From Raineyella antarctica (GTDB taxonomy: Bacteria; Actinomycetota; Actinomycetes; Propionibacteriales; Propionibacteriaceae), in contig NZ_FMYF01000002.1 in assembly GCF_900092135.1 (NCBI RefSeq), positions 450,671 through 514,670 of the forward strand: a stretch of 64,000 nt of DNA. The letters are read 5' to 3'. A program made the translations under genes and the position numbers. Shown here piece after piece: positions 32,523 through 42,468 of the stretch (positions within the stretch are counted from its first letter, which is position 1; the number at the start of each line of letters is the position of its first letter). The notes below the pieces were generated by a model, which saw only the letters and a program-made list of their open reading frames with translations, had not been told where the DNA came from and did no database searches.

Positions 32523-33323
32523 TCACTTGGTGTTCTTGCGGTCGAGGAAGGCCTGCATCCGGTCGAACTTCGCCGGGGACTCGAACAGCACGGCCTGCGC
32601 CAGTTCGTCGACCATCGGGTGCGCGGCCTCGGGCAGGTGGAAGACGGCCTTGGAGAGCCGTACGGCCAGCGGGTCCTGGGCGCAGATCCGGTCCGCGAGC
32701 GCGTCGGCGGCGGCCAGCAGCTCCTCCGGGGGGTGCAGTGCAGTCACCAGGCGGGCGGCCAGCGCCTCGTCGGCGTCGAGGACGCGGCCGGCGAGCAACA
32801 GCTCCTTGGCCAGCGGCTCGCCGACCAGCTCGCGCAGCCGCCAGGTGGCGCCGGCGGCGGCCATGATGCCCAGGTTGGTCTCGGGCTGGCCGATCCGCAC
32901 CCGCGGGGTGGCGATCCGGAAGTCGGCGGCGTACGCCAGCTCGGCGCCACCGCCAAGGGTCCAGCCGTCCAGGGCGGCGATCACCGGCATCGGCAGGCGG
33001 GCCACCCGGGAGAAGACCTGCGAGTTGATGCCCGCCAGTGCGTCGTCGCGACGGCGCTCGCGCAGCTGGGCGATGTCGGCCCCGGAGGCGAAGACGCCCT
33101 TGCCGTTGACCTCGGTGCCGGAGATGATCAGCACCTTCGGCTGCCGCTCGAGGTGGTCGCAGACGGCGTGCAGCTCCTCGACCATGGTCAGGTCGATGGC
33201 GTTGCGGACCTCAGGCCGGTCGAGGGCCACGTGCAGCCGGTCGTCGCTCTCGCGCAGGCGGATGGTCTCGAACGTACGGGTGGAGGCCAGGGTGTGCGAC
33301 GCGCCGGTGGTGGAGTCGCTCAT
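32523..33323 (-). CDS. paaF: Enoyl-CoA hydratase PaaF
   Basis: 266 residues from ATG 33323, two bases after the thiolase stop. It is a crotonase with GKGVFASGADIAQL for one half of the oxyanion hole, LDGWTLGGGAELAYAADFRIA for the other, and IGQPETNLGI with a catalytic Glu. By context it hydrates 2,3-dehydroadipyl-CoA. It is followed 17 bases later by paaH. Confidence 0.88.
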   Translation of the reverse strand: MSDSTTGASHTLASTRTFETIRLRESDDRLHVALDRPEVRNAIDLTMVEELHAVCDHLERQPKVLIISGTEVNGKGVFASGADIAQLRERRRDDALAGINSQVFSRVARLPMPVIAALDGWTLGGGAELAYAADFRIATPRVRIGQPETNLGIMAAAGATWRLRELVGEPLAKELLLAGRVLDADEALAARLVTALHPPEELLAAADALADRICAQDPLAVRLSKAVFHLPEAAHPMVDELAQAVLFESPAKFDRMQAFLDRKNTK

Positions 33324-33325
33324 CG

Positions 33326-34534
33326 TCACACCCGCTCCAGCAGCAGGGCGGTGCCCTGTCCGACGCCGACGCACATGGTGGCCAGGCCGCGGTCGGCGCC
33401 CTCGCGCTCCATCCGGCCCAGCAGGGTCAGTGTGATCCGGGAACCGGACGAACCGAGCGGGTGCCCCAGGGCGATCGCCCCGCCGTCGCGGTTGGTCACG
33501 GACTCGTCCATCCCGAGGCGGCGCATCACGGCGAGCGACTGGGTGGCGAAGGCCTCGTTGAGCTCGATCGCACCGATCTCGTCCAGGCTCCAGCCGGCGC
33601 GGGCGAGCGCCTTCTGGGTCGCTGGGACGGGGCCGATGCCCATGATCGGGGCCGGGACGCCGGCGGATACGCCCTCGACGATCCGCGCGCGCGGGGTCAG
33701 GCCGTACTTCTGGATCGCCCGCTCGGAGGCGATGATGACCGCCGAGGCGCCGTCGTTGAGCGAGGAGGAGTTGCCGGCGGTGACGACCCCGCCCGGCTTC
33801 ACCACCGGGCGCAGCTTGCCGAGCACCTCCATCGTGGTGCCGGCGCGCGGCCCCTCGTCGGTGTCGACGACCCGCTCGCCCTTGCGGTCGCGGATGACGA
33901 CCGGGGTGATCTCGTCGCGGAACCGTCCGGCGGCGATCGCCGCCAGGGCCCGCTCGTGTGAGCGTACGGCGAAGGCGTCCGCGTCCTCACGGGAGATGTT
34001 GTCGACGGTCGCGAGCTCCTCGGCGGTCTCCGGCATGGTGTACGTCATCTTGTCGATCGCGGCGAGCTTCTCGTTGGTGAAGCGCCAGCCGATCGAGGTG
34101 TCCACCACCTCACCGGGCTTGGCGAACGGCTTGTCGGGCTTGGCGAGCACCCACGGCGCCCGCGACATCGACTCGACCCCGCCGGCCACCACGATGTCGG
34201 CCGCGCCGGACTTCACCATCTGGGAGGCGATCGTGATGGCGGTCATCCCGGAGGCGCACAGCCGGTTGACGGTGAAGCCGGGGACGCTGTCCGGGAAGCC
34301 CGCGAGCAGCCACGCCATCCGGGCCACGTTGCGGTTCTCCTCGCCGGCGCCGTTGGCGTTGCCGAAGACGACCTCGTCCACGTCGGCCGGGTCGATCCCG
34401 GCGCCGAGGACGGCCTTCTCGATGACCAGGGCCGCCAAGTCGTCGGGGCGTACGGAGGACAGGCTCCCGCCGTAGCGGCCCACCGGCGTACGGGTGCCGC
34501 CGACGAGGAATGCCTGGGGGGTGGTCTGGGACAT
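33326..34534 (-). CDS. paaJ: 3-oxoadipyl-CoA thiolase (acetyl-CoA acyltransferase)
   Basis: 402 residues, GAGAGG before the ATG. The nucleophilic Cys lies in VNRLCASGMTAITIA, the active-site His in GGAIALGHPLGSSGSR, and the second Cys in ATMCVGVGQG. This complete thiolase splits 3-oxoadipyl-CoA into succinyl-CoA and acetyl-CoA and may also act on 3-oxo-dehydrosuberyl-CoA. It is the first gene of a unit running paaJ-paaF-paaH-thioesterase, with a PaaR-type site just upstream. Confidence 0.92.
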   Translation of the reverse strand: MSQTTPQAFLVGGTRTPVGRYGGSLSSVRPDDLAALVIEKAVLGAGIDPADVDEVVFGNANGAGEENRNVARMAWLLAGFPDSVPGFTVNRLCASGMTAITIASQMVKSGAADIVVAGGVESMSRAPWVLAKPDKPFAKPGEVVDTSIGWRFTNEKLAAIDKMTYTMPETAEELATVDNISREDADAFAVRSHERALAAIAAGRFRDEITPVVIRDRKGERVVDTDEGPRAGTTMEVLGKLRPVVKPGGVVTAGNSSSLNDGASAVIIASERAIQKYGLTPRARIVEGVSAGVPAPIMGIGPVPATQKALARAGWSLDEIGAIELNEAFATQSLAVMRRLGMDESVTNRDGGAIALGHPLGSSGSRITLTLLGRMEREGADRGLATMCVGVGQGTALLLERV

Positions 34535-34560
34535 ACGAGGCCTCTCGGTGCGCAGGTCGG

Positions 34561-34585
34561 ATTAATTGCCGACCGTTCGGTCACC
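34561..34585. promoter_or_regulatory. PaaR-type operator before paaJ
   Basis: ATTAATTGCCGACC followed by GTTCGGTCACC, 27-51 bases upstream of the paaJ ATG. The GACCGTTCGGTCA core is the most symmetric of the four sites. Confidence 0.72.
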
Positions 34586-34652
34586 AAAGGGTGACATGGG
34601 TCTCACTGCGAGGTCAAGGGTGGGTGCGCCCCTGCGGACCGGCGGTTCCGGC

Positions 34653-36254
34653 TCAGACCGAGCCGCCACCCCACAGCAGCCCCGAACCACCGCGCAGCCG
34701 GGAGGCGGTCGCCTCGGCCTGGTGGTCGGTGAGCCCGGCGACGAAGTCCACGATCCCGCGGCCGCGTGCCATCCGCGCGATGTCGGCGGCGGAGGTCTGG
34801 CCGTCGAGCCAGTCCGGGTGCTCGCGCGCGACCCGGGCGTAGCCGAAGCCGGCAGCCACGATCAGGTCCAGCAGCCGGCGTGGCGCCCGGGTCGCGTCCA
34901 GGTCGTCGGAGAGCCACTCGTCGAAGGCCTCCACGACCTGGCGGATCACACTCGCCTGCCCGCGCTGCATCAGCGCGAGGTCGGCCCGGTGCAGCACGAA
35001 GTGCTGGTGGATGAACTTCAGCACCTGGACCCGGTGCCAGGCGTCCGGCGACAGGGTCACCGACGAGCCGCGTACGGGCGGGTCGTCGACCAGCCGGACC
35101 GAGTCGACCAACTCGTCGATCCAGGTGGAGGTGAAGCCGGACAGCGAGCGGTCGGCCGCCATCGACCCGTCGTACGGGATCGCCAGCACCCCCTCGACGA
35201 ACTCCTCGCCGACCCGCAGCACCGCGTCGAGGAACTCCTCCTCGTCGAAGATCCAGTCGTCCCGGCTGGCGAGGCGCCGTCGCAGCGCCTCCAGCCCGAT
35301 TCCGGGATCGGTGCCCGCCGACGCCACCTGCCGGTCGGAGAGCATGGCGAGCTTCTCGGCCTGCTGGGCCCAACTGCGGAACTCCCCGGACACCGCCGAG
35401 AACTGCAGCACCCCGGAGCGGTGGAAGTCCTCCAGGTCGTGCAGCGAGTAGGCGACGTCGTCGGCCAGGTCCATCACGGCGCAGTCCAGCGTCTGCTGGT
35501 CGGGGCGCACCGACGGGTAGGCCTCGCGGACCTTGATCATCTCGTCCAGGTCGGGAACGTACGCGTTGAACTTCGAGGACCCGCCGGTGCGGTCGGGGCG
35601 GGCGCCGCGGGGCAGCTCGGACCAGGTCCGCGGGTGCGGGTCGGGCCAGTGGAAGCGCCCCCACGGGTACTTCAGCACCGACGCGCGGACCGCGGTGGTG
35701 AGGTTGAGGCCGTCGTCGCCGGGACCGTGCACCTCCAGCTCGGTCAGCACCCGGAAGGTCTGCGCGTTGCCCTCGAAGCCGTCGGCCAGGCCGAACCGCT
35801 CGCGCGCGACCCGGTCCAGCACCTGTTCGCCCAGGTGCCCGAACGGCGGATGGCCAAGGTCGTGCGAACAGGCGGCGGCCTGGGCGACCACGTGGTGGAG
35901 TCCGCCGAGGCGGGCCAGCCGGCCGGGTCCGGCGGACTCCTCGAGGCGTACGGCGATGGCCCGGGCGACCGCCGTGACCTTGATCGTGTGGGTGAGGCGG
36001 TTGTGCACCACTCCGCCGGTGGTGCCCGCCGAGACGACCTGGGTCACCTCGGCGAGCCGGGAGAAGGAGGGGGAGAAGCGGATCCGCTCCAGGTCGACCC
36101 GGAACTCGGAGTCCGAGCCCGCCGCGAGCGGTCGGGCGATGCCGTCCTCGGCGCGGGCCCGCTGCATCCGCGCATCGGTTCGGGCGTCCGAACGGACGCC
36201 CGTACGGGGCGGGTCCCCGTGGGCCGCGTCCGTACGGGCCCGATCACCGGCCAT
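34653..36254 (-). CDS. dgt: Deoxyguanosinetriphosphate triphosphohydrolase
   Basis: 533 residues from ATG 36254, two bases after the mutarotase stop; the first 30 residues are low-complexity, so a later start is possible. The HD-domain metal ligands are seen in RLTHTIKVTAVAR and ACSHDLGHPPFGHLGE, and the later Asp in MDLADDVAYSLHDLEDF. Dgt enzymes cut dGTP to deoxyguanosine and triphosphate in the cytoplasm. Length is nearer the E. coli-type enzyme than the short actinobacterial form. Confidence 0.9.
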   Translation of the reverse strand: MAGDRARTDAAHGDPPRTGVRSDARTDARMQRARAEDGIARPLAAGSDSEFRVDLERIRFSPSFSRLAEVTQVVSAGTTGGVVHNRLTHTIKVTAVARAIAVRLEESAGPGRLARLGGLHHVVAQAAACSHDLGHPPFGHLGEQVLDRVARERFGLADGFEGNAQTFRVLTELEVHGPGDDGLNLTTAVRASVLKYPWGRFHWPDPHPRTWSELPRGARPDRTGGSSKFNAYVPDLDEMIKVREAYPSVRPDQQTLDCAVMDLADDVAYSLHDLEDFHRSGVLQFSAVSGEFRSWAQQAEKLAMLSDRQVASAGTDPGIGLEALRRRLASRDDWIFDEEEFLDAVLRVGEEFVEGVLAIPYDGSMAADRSLSGFTSTWIDELVDSVRLVDDPPVRGSSVTLSPDAWHRVQVLKFIHQHFVLHRADLALMQRGQASVIRQVVEAFDEWLSDDLDATRAPRRLLDLIVAAGFGYARVAREHPDWLDGQTSAADIARMARGRGIVDFVAGLTDHQAEATASRLRGGSGLLWGGGSV

Positions 36255-36256
36255 GC

Positions 36257-37174
36257 TCAGAGCAACCGGCGGCGCAGACCGGAGGGTCGCTGGTTCCGGT
36301 CGATGGCGATGCGCTGGTGCAGGGTGTGCGACTGGCCGGGGAACAGCGTGATCGCCGCGGCACCGATGTTGGCCGCCTCGACGCAGATCATCTCCTGCCA
36401 CTCGTCGTCACCGAAGTCACCCATCTTGACCGCCTTGCTGACGAACGGGTTCCAGATCACCGTCCGGGCCGAGCCGCGCTTCGTGATGCCCAGGGTCCGG
36501 CGCAGGTTCGGGTCCTTGACGGTGACGTCGCCCTCGTGCTCGTAGACCCGGTCGGTCTCGCCCAGGACCACCAGGCTGCCGCGCTGGGTGAAGTCACCGT
36601 CGACCACCTTGTCGTGGTAGCGGCTGCCGTCCAGGCCCTCGATGGTGATCTTGCGCGCGTTCCCGACCGCCAGGTAGGTGTGCAGCGCCTCCTCGTACGT
36701 GAACGGGGTGGCGCGGTTGCCGTACGCCTCGACCCGCAGGTCGATGTCGAGCACCTCACCGACCGTGTACGAGATGTCGGCGGACCAGTCGCGGTCCAGG
36801 CCCTCGATGTCGATGGCCTGGTGGCCGTCCAGGTGGAAGCGCAGCCGGATGCTGTCCGCGACCGGGGTGACCTCGGCCAGTTCCCAGGCCGAGAGCCGGG
36901 CCACGCCGTGCGGCGGGTAGTGCCGCCCGTCGATGCCGGCACCGAACCACGGGAAGCAGATCGGTACGCCGCCGCGGATCGCCGCGCCCTCCAGGAAGTG
37001 TGAGCGCTCGCTGAGCCAGATCACCGGCTCCTGGCCGGCCGGCCGCCAGGACGTCAGTTGGCCACCGTGCAGGTAGGCCTCCGCCGTGCAGGAACCGATG
37101 ACGACGCGTACGACGGGCAGACCACCGCGACCCTCGCCGACGGTGACTCCGTCCGGGAGCTGATTGAAGTCCAT
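36257..37174 (-). CDS. D-hexose-6-phosphate mutarotase (YeaD-like)
   Basis: 305 residues from ATG 37174; the open frame extends to a TTG at 37183. The aldose-1-epimerase fold is shown by AYLHGGQLTSWRPAGQEPVIWLSE, GVPICFPWFG, PPHGVARLSAW with the likely catalytic His, and FTYEEALHTYLAVG. The enzyme equilibrates alpha and beta anomers of glucose-6-phosphate. It is divergent from pgi, which uses the product; the 145-base gap holds both promoters. Confidence 0.88.
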   Translation of the reverse strand: MDFNQLPDGVTVGEGRGGLPVVRVVIGSCTAEAYLHGGQLTSWRPAGQEPVIWLSERSHFLEGAAIRGGVPICFPWFGAGIDGRHYPPHGVARLSAWELAEVTPVADSIRLRFHLDGHQAIDIEGLDRDWSADISYTVGEVLDIDLRVEAYGNRATPFTYEEALHTYLAVGNARKITIEGLDGSRYHDKVVDGDFTQRGSLVVLGETDRVYEHEGDVTVKDPNLRRTLGITKRGSARTVIWNPFVSKAVKMGDFGDDEWQEMICVEAANIGAAAITLFPGQSHTLHQRIAIDRNQRPSGLRRRLL

Positions 37175-37307
37175 GATGGCCAACGTATAGCTTTCCGGGC
37201 CGGTGCGGTATCACCGGGCCGATGGGTGGGGATCCGGAGCAGTGTTCCGACGGACCCGGTTCCGACGTACTCGTGGCCCCGCCCGGACACGGGGGCCGCC
37301 GCCGCCC

Positions 37308-37313
37308 TAGTCT
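37308..37313 (+). promoter_or_regulatory. Leaderless-type -10 box of pgi (TAGTCT)
   Basis: TAGTCT, six bases, then ATG 37320. No ribosome site precedes the start codon. Confidence 0.5.
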
Positions 37314-37319
37314 GGCCCC

Positions 37320-38990
<1,671 letters not shown>

Positions 38991-39089
38991 CGGCTGCTCC
39001 GGCGCCGTAGACCAGGCAGCCGGGGAGCTCGGCCCCCAGCCGCGGAGCTGCCGGCCCACAGCCGCGGACGTGCTGCCCGCCGCCTAGCC

Positions 39090-39147
39090 GCGGACGTTGC
39101 GCTCCGTTGCGGACCTTAGAAGGTCCGCAACAGGCGCCAACGTCCGC
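39090..39147. repeat. Palindromic element (24-bp arms, 10-nt loop), intergenic copy
   Basis: Arms 39090-39113 and 39124-39147 pair with two or three mismatches around CCTTAGAAGG. The pattern GCGGACGTTG, eight bases, TGCGGA is the same as in copA (8897-8956). The preceding 39000-39085 stretch contains further GCCGCGGACGT and GGCAGC/GCTGCC fragments of similar type. No gene is visible in 38991-39262. Confidence 0.85.
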
Positions 39148-39262
39148 GGCTTCGTCGTGCCTGGCCGTGCCGCGTCTCCTCCGGGGTGCGTCGGGCCAGC
39201 CCTCCGCCGCGGTCTAGGATGTCCGCGGCGTACGCACGGGCCGCGCCGCGATCGGAGGAACG

Positions 39263-40660
39263 TTGTCCAGGGAAAAGCGCGACGTACGTGGATGGACGGT
39301 CCACGGGGACGGACGCCACATCGGACCCGGCGAGGTCGTCCGCCCGTCCGAGCGGCTGGCCTGGCCGGCCACCATCGGCATCGGCATGCAGCACGTGGTG
39401 GCAATGTTCGGCGCGACCTTCCTGGTCCCGCTGATCACCGGCTTCCCGCCCTCGACCACGCTGTTCTTCTCCGCGATCGGCACCCTGCTGTTCCTGGTCA
39501 TCACCAAGGGGCGGGTGCCCAGCTACCTGGGGTCGAGCTTCGCGCTGATCGCCCCGATCACCGCCGCGACCGCCTCGCACGGCATGGGTTCGGCGCTGGG
39601 CGGCGTGATGGCCGTCGGTGCGCTGCTCGCCCTGGTCGGCGTGGTGGTGCACTTCGCCGGCGCGCACTGGATCAACCGGGTGATGCCGCCGACAGTGACC
39701 GGCGCGGTCGTCGCGCTGATCGGCCTCAACCTGGCGCCGGCCGCGTGGGGGAACGTGCAGAAGGCCCCGGTCACCGCGGTCGTCACGATCGCCTCGATCG
39801 TGCTGGTCACCGTCCTCTTCCGCGGGATGGTCGGACGTCTGTCCATCCTGATCGGCGTGCTGGTCGGCTACGTGGTCGCGGTGCTGCGGGGCGAGGTCGA
39901 CTTCTCCACCATCAGCAACGCCGCTTGGGTCGGCCTGCCGACCTTCCACGCCCCGACCTGGGAACCCTCGGTGCTGGCGATGTTCCTGCCGGTCGTGGTG
40001 GTCCTGATCGCCGAGAACATCGGCCACGTGAAGTCCGTCGCCGCGATGACCGGTGACAACCTGGACGGCGTCACCGGCCGCGCGCTGTTCGCCGACGGCC
40101 TCTCGACCCTGCTGGCCGGCGCCGGCGGCGGGTCGGGCACCACCACGTACGCGGAGAACATCGGCGTGATGGCCGCGACCCGGGTCTACTCCACCGCGGC
40201 GTACATGGTCGCCGGCCTGTTCGCCCTGCTGCTGTCGATGGTCCCCAAGTTCGGCGCCGTGGTGGCGACCATTCCCCCCGGCGTACTCGGCGGCGCGGCC
40301 ACCGTGCTCTACGGCATGATCGGCATGCTGGGCGTACGGATCTGGGTGCAGAACCGGGTCGACTTCTCCGATCCGGTCAACCTGAACACCGCCGCGATCG
40401 CCCTGATCGTCGGCATCGGCAACTTCACCTGGGTGATCGGCGGATCGGTCGTCGGCGGCCAGCAGGTCGGCGGCGTGGTCTTCAACGGCATCGCGCTCGG
40501 CTCGTTCGGCGCGATCCTGATCTACCACGTGATGCGGAGACTCTCGCGCTGGCGCGGGACCAGCATCGAGGCGGCCTCGCCGGCCTCGGCCCCGGCCGGT
40601 GCCGAACTCCATCCCGGTGAACTGCGGCGTACGCCCGAGGATGATCCTGACCGGCTGTAG
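39263..40660 (+). CDS. NCS2-family nucleobase (uracil-xanthine) permease
   Basis: 465 residues from TTG 39263, chosen for the perfect GGAGGAA at 39254-39260. About 12-14 helices. Family marks are GIGMQHVVAMFGATFLVPLITG near the start, VVVLIAENIGHVKSVAAMTG with the transport-site Glu and the following GGGSGTTTYAENIGVMAATRV. The best match is the UraA/PyrP uracil:proton symporters of the cytoplasmic membrane. Its end overlaps the next open frame. Confidence 0.88.
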   Translation: MSREKRDVRGWTVHGDGRHIGPGEVVRPSERLAWPATIGIGMQHVVAMFGATFLVPLITGFPPSTTLFFSAIGTLLFLVITKGRVPSYLGSSFALIAPITAATASHGMGSALGGVMAVGALLALVGVVVHFAGAHWINRVMPPTVTGAVVALIGLNLAPAAWGNVQKAPVTAVVTIASIVLVTVLFRGMVGRLSILIGVLVGYVVAVLRGEVDFSTISNAAWVGLPTFHAPTWEPSVLAMFLPVVVVLIAENIGHVKSVAAMTGDNLDGVTGRALFADGLSTLLAGAGGGSGTTTYAENIGVMAATRVYSTAAYMVAGLFALLLSMVPKFGAVVATIPPGVLGGAATVLYGMIGMLGVRIWVQNRVDFSDPVNLNTAAIALIVGIGNFTWVIGGSVVGGQQVGGVVFNGIALGSFGAILIYHVMRRLSRWRGTSIEAASPASAPAGAELHPGELRRTPEDDPDRL

Positions 40661-41300
40661 CCCGCTGCGGGCGATCGCCATCATCGTCGGTGGCGTGGCC
40701 CTCGTCGGGGTCATGTCGCTGGGCGCGCTGGCGGCGTGGACGCTGCTGGGCACCCGCGCCCGGCGGCGCACCGTCGAGACGGTTCCGCCGACCGGCGTCG
40801 GGCTGGTGCTGGGTGCGGAGACGTACGAGGACCGTACGCCGGCCCCCTCGTTGCGCGCCCGGCTCGACCTCGCGGTGCGGCTGTACCGGGCCGGCAAGGT
40901 CCGGGCGCTGATCGCCTCCGGCGACGAGGGCTCCCACGACCAGGTCAGCGTGATGGCGCGCTACCTGGTCGACCACGGTGTCCCCGAGGCCGACGTCATC
41001 CTCGACCCGCTGGGGGTGGACACGTACGCCTCGTGCGCCCGGGCGCAGGGCGAGTATGGCCTGCAGCAGGTCACCATGATCAGCCAGGACTACCACCTGC
41101 CTCGCACGCTGACGATCTGCCGGTTGATCGGCCTGGACGCGTACGGGGTGGGGGACACGTCCGTACGCCGCGCGGCGCCGAAGGCGTGGCGGCGCAGCGT
41201 ACGGCGCGAGATCGCCGCGAACGTCAAGATGGTCGGGGACCTGCTGGGGCACCGGTTGGGTGTGCGGCCAGTTCCGTCGGCGACGCCCGAACAGGGCTGA
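40641..41300 (+). CDS. YdcF/SanA-like DUF218 membrane-anchored protein
   Basis: 219 residues from ATG 40641; an upstream GTG at 40599 would lengthen it by 14. One membrane helix (AIAIIVGGVALVGVMSLGALAAWTLL) precedes the DUF218 domain: VGLVLGAETYEDRTPAPSLRARLDLAVRLYRAGKVRALIASGD, then VSVMARYLVDHGVPEADVILD and TMISQDYHLPRTLTICRLIGL. That pattern matches SanA/vancomycin-exclusion proteins, thought to help the envelope barrier; the reaction is unknown. It overlaps the permease gene by 20 bases, so the two are probably co-transcribed. Confidence 0.82.
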   Translation: MILTGCSPLRAIAIIVGGVALVGVMSLGALAAWTLLGTRARRRTVETVPPTGVGLVLGAETYEDRTPAPSLRARLDLAVRLYRAGKVRALIASGDEGSHDQVSVMARYLVDHGVPEADVILDPLGVDTYASCARAQGEYGLQQVTMISQDYHLPRTLTICRLIGLDAYGVGDTSVRRAAPKAWRRSVRREIAANVKMVGDLLGHRLGVRPVPSATPEQG

Positions 41301-41355
41301 TCCTGCTAGCGTTCGACTCGGGCGGCAGGCCCGAGGTCGGAACCGGGGGGAAGAC

Positions 41356-41511
41356 ATGGACGAAGGGGACCAGCGGTCCGATCGCGGGGCGGTCGCGGCC
41401 GAGTACGCGATCCTGGCCAGCCTGATCGCGATCGCTGCGATCGTGGCGGTCACGGCGTTCGGGGCCAGCGTGAACGGGCTCTTCCAGCTCGCGGTGGACA
41501 ACTGGCCGTGA
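41356..41511 (+). CDS. Orphan Flp/Fap-type pilin
   Basis: 51 residues from ATG 41356, with a GGGGGGAAG ribosome site. The short basic/acidic head DEGDQRSDRG is followed by GAVAAEYAILASLIAIAAIVAVTAFG, the type IVb (Flp) pilin motif with Glu at position 5 after the Gly cleavage site. Such pilins are exported by the Tad system and processed by a prepilin peptidase. No tad genes lie nearby, so it depends on a system elsewhere or is a remnant. Confidence 0.8.
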   Translation: MDEGDQRSDRGAVAAEYAILASLIAIAAIVAVTAFGASVNGLFQLAVDNWP

Positions 41512-41713
41512 TCGGCCACCCGCGGCGTAACCCGGATTCCTAGATTGCCCATCGTGCCGCGCCCCTCGGTTCTTGATTGCCCGTGCGAGACAACGGAGGA
41601 TCGAGAACCGGGAGACGGCAGAGACAGCCGGCGGACGTCACCCGGGCAGCATCGGTCGGTGGCACCGGCATGGTCCTGACATGGCCCGGGCCACACTTGT
41701 CGTCGGAGGCCGT

Positions 41714-41719
41714 TACGGT
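41714..41719 (+). promoter_or_regulatory. Possible leaderless -10 box of the MazF-like gene (TACGGT)
   Basis: TACGGT, seven bases, then ATG 41727. It overlaps an alternative GTG start at 41718, so only one of the two readings can be right. The 41512-41713 gap otherwise holds two GATTGCCC repeats and no gene. Confidence 0.3.
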
Positions 41720-41726
41720 GGCTGCC

Positions 41727-42350
41727 ATGGCTGCTTGGAAACAGATCATCGGCAACGCGCTGCGCAAAGCGGTGGAGGAGGCCGTCCGCACATCCCTGCA
41801 GAGGGCCGGCTCCTCCGGGTCCCAGCCGCGCTCCCAGCCGCGCTCCAAGCAGGGGCACGCCTCTGCGCCGCACACCTCCGCACCGCGTACCTCTGCACCG
41901 CGTCCCTCGGCGCCGCACACCTCCGAACACAGGACCCCGCAGCCCGGCGGCTACCCCGGCGACTTCACCGGCCGCCCCACGCTGACCTACGCCCCTCGCG
42001 AGGACGGGCGCCCCGATCCGGGCGAGGTCGTGTGGACCTGGGTGCCGTACGAGGAGGACCACTCCCGGGGCAAGGACCGCCCCGTGCTGCTGATCGGGTC
42101 CGACGGGCCCTGGCTGCTCGGCCTGCAGCTCACCTCGCAGGACCATGACCGCGACGCCGCCCAGGAGGCCTCGGCGGGCCGCTACTGGATGGACATCGGG
42201 ACCGGCACCTGGGATCGCGAGGGAAGGGCCAGCGAGGTCCGGCTCAACCGGATCATCCGGATCGACCCCGACGCCGTCCGCCGGACCGCTGCCCGCCTGG
42301 ACCAGGGACGCTTCACGGCCGTCGCCCGCGGGGTCGAGCGGTACTACTGA
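41727..42350 (+). CDS. PemK/MazF-like protein with Ser/Pro/His linker
   Basis: 207 residues from ATG 41727 (GTG 41718 with GGAGG upstream is the alternative). A helical head (AAWKQIIGNALRKAVEEAVRTSLQRA) and a linker of SAPHT/SAPRT repeats lead to a C-terminal domain: GEVVWTWVPYEEDHSRGKDRPVLLIG ... LQLTSQDHDRD ... LNRIIRIDPDAVRRTAARLDQGRF. The Arg-Pro and Thr-Ser positions are those of PemK/MazF RNases. Members with this long head occur as stand-alone genes in actinobacteria; no antitoxin gene is visible beside it, so toxin activity is doubtful. Confidence 0.72.
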   Translation: MAAWKQIIGNALRKAVEEAVRTSLQRAGSSGSQPRSQPRSKQGHASAPHTSAPRTSAPRPSAPHTSEHRTPQPGGYPGDFTGRPTLTYAPREDGRPDPGEVVWTWVPYEEDHSRGKDRPVLLIGSDGPWLLGLQLTSQDHDRDAAQEASAGRYWMDIGTGTWDREGRASEVRLNRIIRIDPDAVRRTAARLDQGRFTAVARGVERYY

Positions 42351-42456
42351 CCACTTGGCTCCGGACGGGCCGCCGGACCGCCGGACCGCCCGACCGCCCG
42401 ACCGCCCGGAGCACTCGCCCCCACCCCGGCCCCGGCTGCCCCGGCACCCCGACTCG

Positions 42457-42462
42457 TACTCT
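42457..42462 (+). promoter_or_regulatory. Leaderless-type -10 box (TACTCT)
   Basis: TACTCT, six bases (GGAGGC), then ATG 42469. The GGAGG is too close to the ATG to serve as a ribosome site, which favours a leaderless transcript. Confidence 0.45.
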
Positions 42463-42468
42463 GGAGGC

